64,000 bases of DNA, from contig NC_056533.1 of NCBI RefSeq assembly GCF_910596095.1, positions 30,044,662 through 30,108,661 on the forward strand. The letters are read 5' to 3'. Source of the stretch: Thunnus maccoyii. Lineage: Eukaryota > Chordata > Actinopteri > Scombriformes > Scombridae. Under the pieces are notes generated by a model. That model saw only the letters and a program-made list of their open reading frames with translations, ran no database searches and was not told where the DNA came from. Positions 23,718-64,000 of the stretch are shown in pieces (positions within the stretch are counted from its first letter, which is position 1; every line of letters starts with the position of its first letter). The position numbers were made by a program, and so were the translations under genes.

Positions 23718-24572
23718 ATTCCAAAGAAAAAAAGTCAATTCCAGCACACACTTATCACCTCTGCGTTGATTTATGTAAAAGATGTCAATGTTTTGGTCAT
23801 AAGGACCTCTCTCAAGACATGTCAGTCATGAAGTGACGTAGTGCTTAAATACAATCCATAAATGCATAATCATCCACAGCTGTGTAGGGTGTGTCCTTGA
23901 TTACACACTCACACACAACAGGTCACTCATTCAGAATTCCCTTGACTATCAAAAGCATAGAATATCTATAATATAAAGACAAAAATAAAAATCAAATTAA
24001 AGAAGAAAAAAAAACTATTTGGCAGTAGGTTGGATACAATACAATATATAATTTCATGACAGTCCACAGCTGTGTAGGGTGTATCAACTCTTTTAGAATT
24101 CCCTCAACTAAAACCATAGAATATCTATAATCTTACACAGTTTCTTTTTATGCATTTATTTCTTTCTTTTTGGGTGGGACTCTTCTTGAAAATGTGTTTT
24201 GGTGCATTTGTACATGATTCAATCTAAAGTGATTAAGTGAAAATCTTAAACTTGGGCTGGGTTTTGTGTGTATGTATCATTTATCTGAAAAAGTAATATT
24301 AAGAGTTTTATGTAGGATTATAGATATTCTATGCTTTTGACAGTCAAGGGAATTCTGAATGAGCGACCTGTTGGGTGTGCGTGTGTAATCAATGACACAC
24401 CCTCCACAGCTGTGGACTCTCATGCGATTATGGATTGTATTAAGCACTAGGTCACTTTATGACTGATATGTCTTGAGAAAGGTCATTGTGACCGAAACGT
24501 TGACACTTTTTAAATAAATGAATGCAGAGATGATAAGTGTGTGCAGGAATTGACTTTTTTTTCTTTGGAATT
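23718..24572. mobile_element. Large inverted-repeat element, Penelope-like character
   Basis: The left arm (23718-23972) and right arm (24317-24572) are reverse complements over about 255 bases with moderate divergence. The outer edge is ATTCCAAAGAAAAAAAGTC and the inner edge ATAGAATATCTATAAT. The spacer holds a third, partial copy (24061-24134) in the left-arm orientation. The right arm contains a small hairpin GGTC-ATTGT-GACC at 24481-24493 followed by GAAACG, with TTGAGAA just before. That resembles the hammerhead core reported in Penelope-like retroelements, but two core bases are changed. No reverse transcriptase frame is present. Confidence 0.65.
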
Positions 24573-26858
24573 GGATCTGCAAGGAAATTGCACCACAGGA
24601 GAGACAAAGTGGTGGTGTCTACTCTAGTCCTGCTTTATTACTGTATTACCTTATCTTTACGCCCCTTGTTAGTCACTGTCAAAATGGTTTTATAGACCCT
24701 CAGTTTTGTTTTACTGTATGTGTTGCATATTTTTATAATGCATCGTACTGCAAAGTAAATATACAGGTACTAATTCCACATAGAAATTTGTTCACATTGC
24801 ACAAAGAGTGAGAGGAATGGTTTGAGGCTCAGTGGCTAATTTTTGCCCCAAGCTCCCTTGCAGATTAATCCCACCATTATATAGATGAATATGTATGGGC
24901 TAGATATTTATGAAAAGCTATTTTCAGTGAGATTCAGCACTCTAAATCCCAACAACTACACATTTTTCTTGTTATTAGCTCTAAAAGCACCTGTTACAGT
25001 CAGCTAATAAATCATTTTGTTGGAATTATGAGGCTATAAAACAGCCAAACAAACATAAAGTTGGATCCATTTTGAATATTCAGGTCTCAAACATATGAAA
25101 CTGTACACGGACACACTGTGGGTATTATAAGAAAACCACTCCTTGACATTCAGTGACTGTTTGAACCCCTGCAGAGTCTCTGATTTATAGTCTGACATGT
25201 ATCGCCATGTCTGCTTCTTTGGGCCTCCAGTCCAGAGACTACAGCTGCATCTCCATGGTAACGCTGTTGCCACGGATTCATAGCCAAAGAGACACATTTA
25301 ATGGCTGGCAGCATTTAGTTAAATATTTCCTCTGAGCAGGCCTAAAGAATGCCATATAACACAATACAATGGGGTGCCTGAGGGTAGCAACACAAAACAA
25401 TATCCGTCCTCTGCTTTTTATTGAGAGACTCACATTTTTATAGTGACTATTCACTAACAGTTGCTTTACCATAAGTTTAAAATAAACTTATATTCAATCT
25501 ATGATGTATCCCTGGTCATGAGGGTTATTTATTTCCATATCAGTGTATGTATGGGGGAAGATTAGTGACCACAAGGGGGCAGCATTTTCTTCCCCCTCTT
25601 GATTGATTCCCTCATAAAACCACATTTCCACCTGTTGTTTTAATCTACTTCCCTTTTGATTTATATTTAAATTTATGACGTTGTAGGTCTTATGTGAGAC
25701 AGTTCAATGGCCACATTTATATTACAGGGTGAGGTCAGGATGACGCAAATCATAAAACAAATACCAATAAAATGAAAACAATGTGAGGTGCAGTGTGGGT
25801 TTCACAACATGGGGGTGATCTTTCTACAGTATTTCAGTATTTATATATCTTAACTCAGTGTCTCTATGTAAACAGCAAATCAATACTTAGTTAATCAGCC
25901 ATTCTCAACTCTGGACTATTGACATTTGCTTTGGTCTCATGTTTGTCTCTGTTAAGTATTTTGAGATGGGCCTGTGACCAAATAAAGATACCAAATATAA
26001 TAAATTAGCCAGAACTAAATATGGACATTTAATCAATGTCTAAAATAGTCATAAAATAGTCTCTTTTTTGAGAGCATTGATGGATGAAGCAACAATTACT
26101 GCACTCTGGTGGGCTACTGAAGATTTTCCATTGCAAATGCTGTTATATTAAATTGTACAATATCATATCCCTGTCCTATCTTATTCTTTACTATTATTTA
26201 TTTATATAAAATGGCAGGAAATTCAAGGACTATTCACAGCCATCACTGTGTTAAAAACAATCAACACTGACCTAAATGTCTGTGTAAATAATGTACGTAA
26301 TACTGTGAACAGCAAACAGTACAGAAGTGGCCTCACTATTTTTGTTTTCCACTTCAAGCAATTTTCTCACAAAGGAAGAGACTATTCTTATTCATGATGT
26401 TTACTGAAGATAGTCAGGCGTTTGCTCTAGGACTGGAAGTTAATAGCTAAGTAAGTTATTTCAGTTATTTATTTACAGCAGCAGCAAATGAAGATAAATG
26501 AAGCAATTGTGGGTAACAGATGACTGTTTGTATAGTTAAGTAAATAGTTTTCATCAGATTATATTTAGATGAAGACAGATATGAGTGTTGCAGATAGGAA
26601 GGGCAGCTGATTTATCCTTTATTGGAGGTAGCACGCAGATCACATTCTAGCCGTCTATAACAAATGATGCAAAAATAATTCATCTACTTTTCTGAAGTAA
26701 ATGTAGCAATACGTCATTGTAAAAATACACAATTAAAAGGTCTGAATGGGAGTCTTGTGGTGTACACTGTTTCAGATGATGCTTTTTGTATTTTTAACAC
26801 AATTCATGACAGTTATTTGTTTCTACAAGTTCATAAGTGTACACCAGCTTCAGCCATC
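24573..26858. other. Intergenic, morf4l1 to uaca, first part
   Basis: No gene was seen. It contains the CTCF-like site at 25567-25583 and otherwise AT-rich unique-looking sequence. Confidence 0.5.
25567..25583 (+). promoter_or_regulatory. CTCF-like motif
   Basis: GACCACAAGGGGGCAGC fits the vertebrate CTCF core CCACNAGGGGGCRS nearly base for base. It sits between the end of morf4l1 and the uaca promoter, where an insulator would be expected. Occupancy is unknown. Confidence 0.5.
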
Positions 26859-26859
26859 A

Positions 26860-27266
26860 GCGCGTTTACATGCACACTACTTTCCTGGTTATAATTGAGT
26901 TTTTGGAGTATCCTGGTTATGTTTTGCGCATGTTAACACATTTTCCTGGTTTCAAAAACCTGGATAAGGCCTTATCTTGGTTTTTAGAAACCTGGATATG
27001 ATATCTGGAGTACTCCGTTAGAAACCAAGATACTGTTGGATGTAAACACCTTATCCATGTTTCTGAATATTCTTTGTTGGTAGAGAACATTGTGGCTGAG
27101 ATGGTGAGGAATCAAAACACAACAGGACACAGATGATCAGAAACGTGGATACTGTGTGAATCATGTATACAGGGATATGAATAACCAGGTTTTTCATGTT
27201 CCATATAAAAGCCATATCCCGAATATGATCAAACTAGGATACGAATGCGCATGTAAACATACTCAT
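26860..27266. mobile_element. MITE with GCGTTTACATGCAC ends
   Basis: The left end GCGTTTACATGCACACTAC and right end GCGCATGTAAACATACTCA are inverted copies. Inside are repeated CCTGGTTA and CCTGGAT motifs. No coding capacity. It is a family I know from fish genomes. Confidence 0.7.
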
Positions 27267-28415
27267 AGGTGAAATGGGATGGGAACATCCTAATGTCAGA
27301 CATAAATGTGAGATAATCCAGCTTTGGAATAAACTTCTAAACATGACATTTTGCATGTTCATTCCTGGACTAGTGAGTTGAAATGTTTATTTTGTATGAT
27401 AAATATTTTCTATTTTTCAAAATCTACAATTACAGTAAGATTACAGTGTAATATTTGTGACGTTCAACACAAATTGTGCCTCATGTATTAGGAAAGATTG
27501 TATGTTGACGTATGGTATAGACCAAAGTTACAAACATTTTGTCTCTTAAAAATAACTATAGAATAAGACCTTACTGTGTGTGAAACAGAATTTGAAAATT
27601 AAAGATCTTGAAGTGCACAGTACACTACCATTAGCTATAGAAACAAGTAGGGTTATTAGTCTCCATTTTGTGTTTTGTTGCTCAATAAATAATGCTTTAT
27701 ACAATGTTTTCATCTCTACTGACATCCTCTGATTGTATGATTGAAAAAAAAAAGTTGTTTGTTTAGGAATGGGGCTTTTTTTTGCAATGTAATTTTATAT
27801 GTAAGATGATACCTATATTTTTTTATGATGAACTGCATTTCAATGCTGCAGCCATATTTTACTATAGTCAAAGTAGCACCAGATCTGACTACTTCAGTAT
27901 CTTGGTCAGTTTATAAAAAGAAATGATGTTTTGTTTCCTGTGTAAAATATGATAACAGCAGCCAGCAGGCAGACCTAAACAGAAGAGTAAAAAGTGGGCA
28001 TATTTCCTCCTTAAATCTAGGCTAGAAGAAGTGATATTGGGTGTAATGTTCTATAAAATACTTAAACTAAGTCCCAGTATGCTAAATCCTCAGTTGGACA
28101 GATGGCTTTTGAAACAGTTTTTAAAGGGGAATCAGTCATGTAGTCATGAGTGGCTATAAATGCTGTGTATGTGGCAATAGTTTATACTATATCCTTGTCC
28201 CTATACAAATAAACAATAAATAAATAAAATAAATTAAGTTTCACATAACTACAACTAACTACAGTACAGTGAGCAAGATGTTGGTAACACATAATAAACA
28301 GGTAAGGAGGTAATAGACAGTACATGTAGTTGGCCTATCATTGTTATTGCAGGTGTACCTACAATGTTTATTAGCAGACAGTTAATAGTGAGCTATTTAC
28401 CGTAAGTATCAGATT
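27267..28415. other. Intergenic, AT-rich, before the uaca promoter
   Basis: No gene was seen. A low-complexity AATAAA/AAATAAAT array lies at about 28205-28235. Confidence 0.5.
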
Positions 28416-28799
28416 ATGGGTCTTTTTAGGTTTGAATTAAGCCTACTTTCCCAGGTGTTTCAGTCTTCAGGTAAGCCTGACGTCACGCCAGATTTTTCCT
28501 GCCTTGTCCCAGGATGTCTCCAACTTCTCCCAACAACACTCAACAAGGAAGTCCCGCCCTCTGTCGTAGCCGATTGGATAAAAAGTCAACTAGAACGCGC
28601 ATGGTTCACTCTGATTGGCTGAAGGGGTTGTTCGTCAAAGTGCGATCAGAGTTTGCGGTTAGGCGTCAGGTGAAACTCGCCCTGTGAGAGAAAAGGGGAT
28701 AAAACTTGCTTCGTCTTACTTTTTGGGGGAAGTTTCCTTATTAGTGGTGAACTTATTCACCAAAAGAGGCCTTTTAACACCAGAAACCAACGTTACAAA
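28416..28799 (+). promoter_or_regulatory. uaca main promoter and 5' UTR
   Basis: A GC- and CpG-richer island in an AT-rich setting. Two inverted CCAAT boxes (GATTGG at 28572-28577 and 28613-28618) are 41 bases apart, about 185-230 bases before the ATG, in keeping with NF-Y-type promoters. The open frame running through it (28416-28622) is judged accidental. Confidence 0.55.
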
Positions 28800-63539
<34,740 letters not shown>

Positions 63540-64000
63540 GTAAAGTGCATGATCTTTTTATTTTAGTTTCTTTTAGTTGTTTGTCATGTTTGTCTGTTCT
63601 GTATTTGCATGCTCTATTGTATGTATGCTCCACAGGGCAGCTCCCCAGTCACTGGCCAGTCAGAGCCTTTCAGCTCCTTTTAAATAATTATTGCCAAACG
63701 GCTCTGGCAGCTGAGCCTACTCCATATCGGTCAACAGTAGGCCCTGTTGAGTCACCGTGCCCCACTGGAGGATTTATGTGTTTACAATGAGGGGGCGATC
63801 TCTGCGATATTGTGCCCTCATAGCGTCGTAGTCCCCCCCCCCGCCTCCATCTCTCGTATGGCAGTGATCTAACAGAGGTCGCGGCTGTTGGCAGAGGGTT
63901 GTCAGCGGTGTTGACAAGCCTACCCTCCTGCAAACCTGCCGTCCATTGTTGGTGCCGTCATCACAGCAGACATAGCAGCTGGATGCCAACACTCCCCCAC
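63540..64000 (+). other. Start of uaca intron 4, cut by the window edge
   Basis: Begins with the donor GTAAAG. It contains a C11 run at about 63832-63842. No exon was seen before the window ends. Confidence 0.6.

Noticed and set aside
22383..28799. Searched for miR-184, which lies near MORF4L1 in human 15q25
   Set aside because: No match to its mature sequence was seen in the window on either strand.

Overview
The window looks like nuclear DNA from a teleost, most likely a percomorph. It has intron-bearing vertebrate genes with GT-AG junctions, an AT-rich background with many (TG)n/(CA)n tracts, and a dense load of short inverted-repeat elements and a tRNA-derived SINE of kinds I recognise from fish genomes. 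Three protein-coding genes can be supported, all on the + strand. I see no bacterial-type features, CRISPR array, rRNA or functional tRNA gene.

Layout. Positions 1-652 resemble the 3' UTR of an unseen upstream + strand gene, ending at an AATAAA followed by a TG-rich tract. Positions 1319-2305 hold an intact single-exon GPCR of the relaxin-3 receptor type (rxfp3-like). Positions 2306-12018 are mostly mobile-element debris: a nested composite MITE present twice, a gag-only LTR-element remnant and a truncated palindromic MITE. Positions 12019-22382 carry a complete 12-exon morf4l1 (MRG15) gene whose exons splice to exactly 323 codons plus stop. Positions 22383-28799 hold its 3' UTR, a large inverted repeat with Penelope-like character, a CTCF-like motif, another MITE and the promoter region of the next gene. 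From 28800 to the right edge lies the 5' part of uaca (uveal autoantigen with coiled coils and ankyrin repeats). Exon 1 is at 28800-28847, then comes an intron of about 27 kb filled with repeats, then exons 2-4 at 55812, 61159 and 63475. The rest of the gene is outside the window. A second, phase-compatible first exon at 55020-55055 suggests an internal promoter.

The genes do not form a pathway: one is a peptide-hormone receptor, one a chromatin reader and one a cytoskeleton/apoptosis-associated scaffold. Their linkage is informative about genome history. In human, RXFP3 lies near RAI14 (the UACA paralogue) on 5p13, while MORF4L1 and UACA lie on 15q. The fish segment therefore looks like the 15q-type ohnologue that kept an rxfp3-family receptor.

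I found no convincing new multi-gene system. The points most worth checking are the TG/CA repeats that bracket morf4l1 exon 8 and overlap its acceptor, the alternative uaca first exon, the Penelope-like inverted repeat with a decayed hammerhead-like core, the foldback element at 42.7-43.4 kb, and a MITE family present five times.
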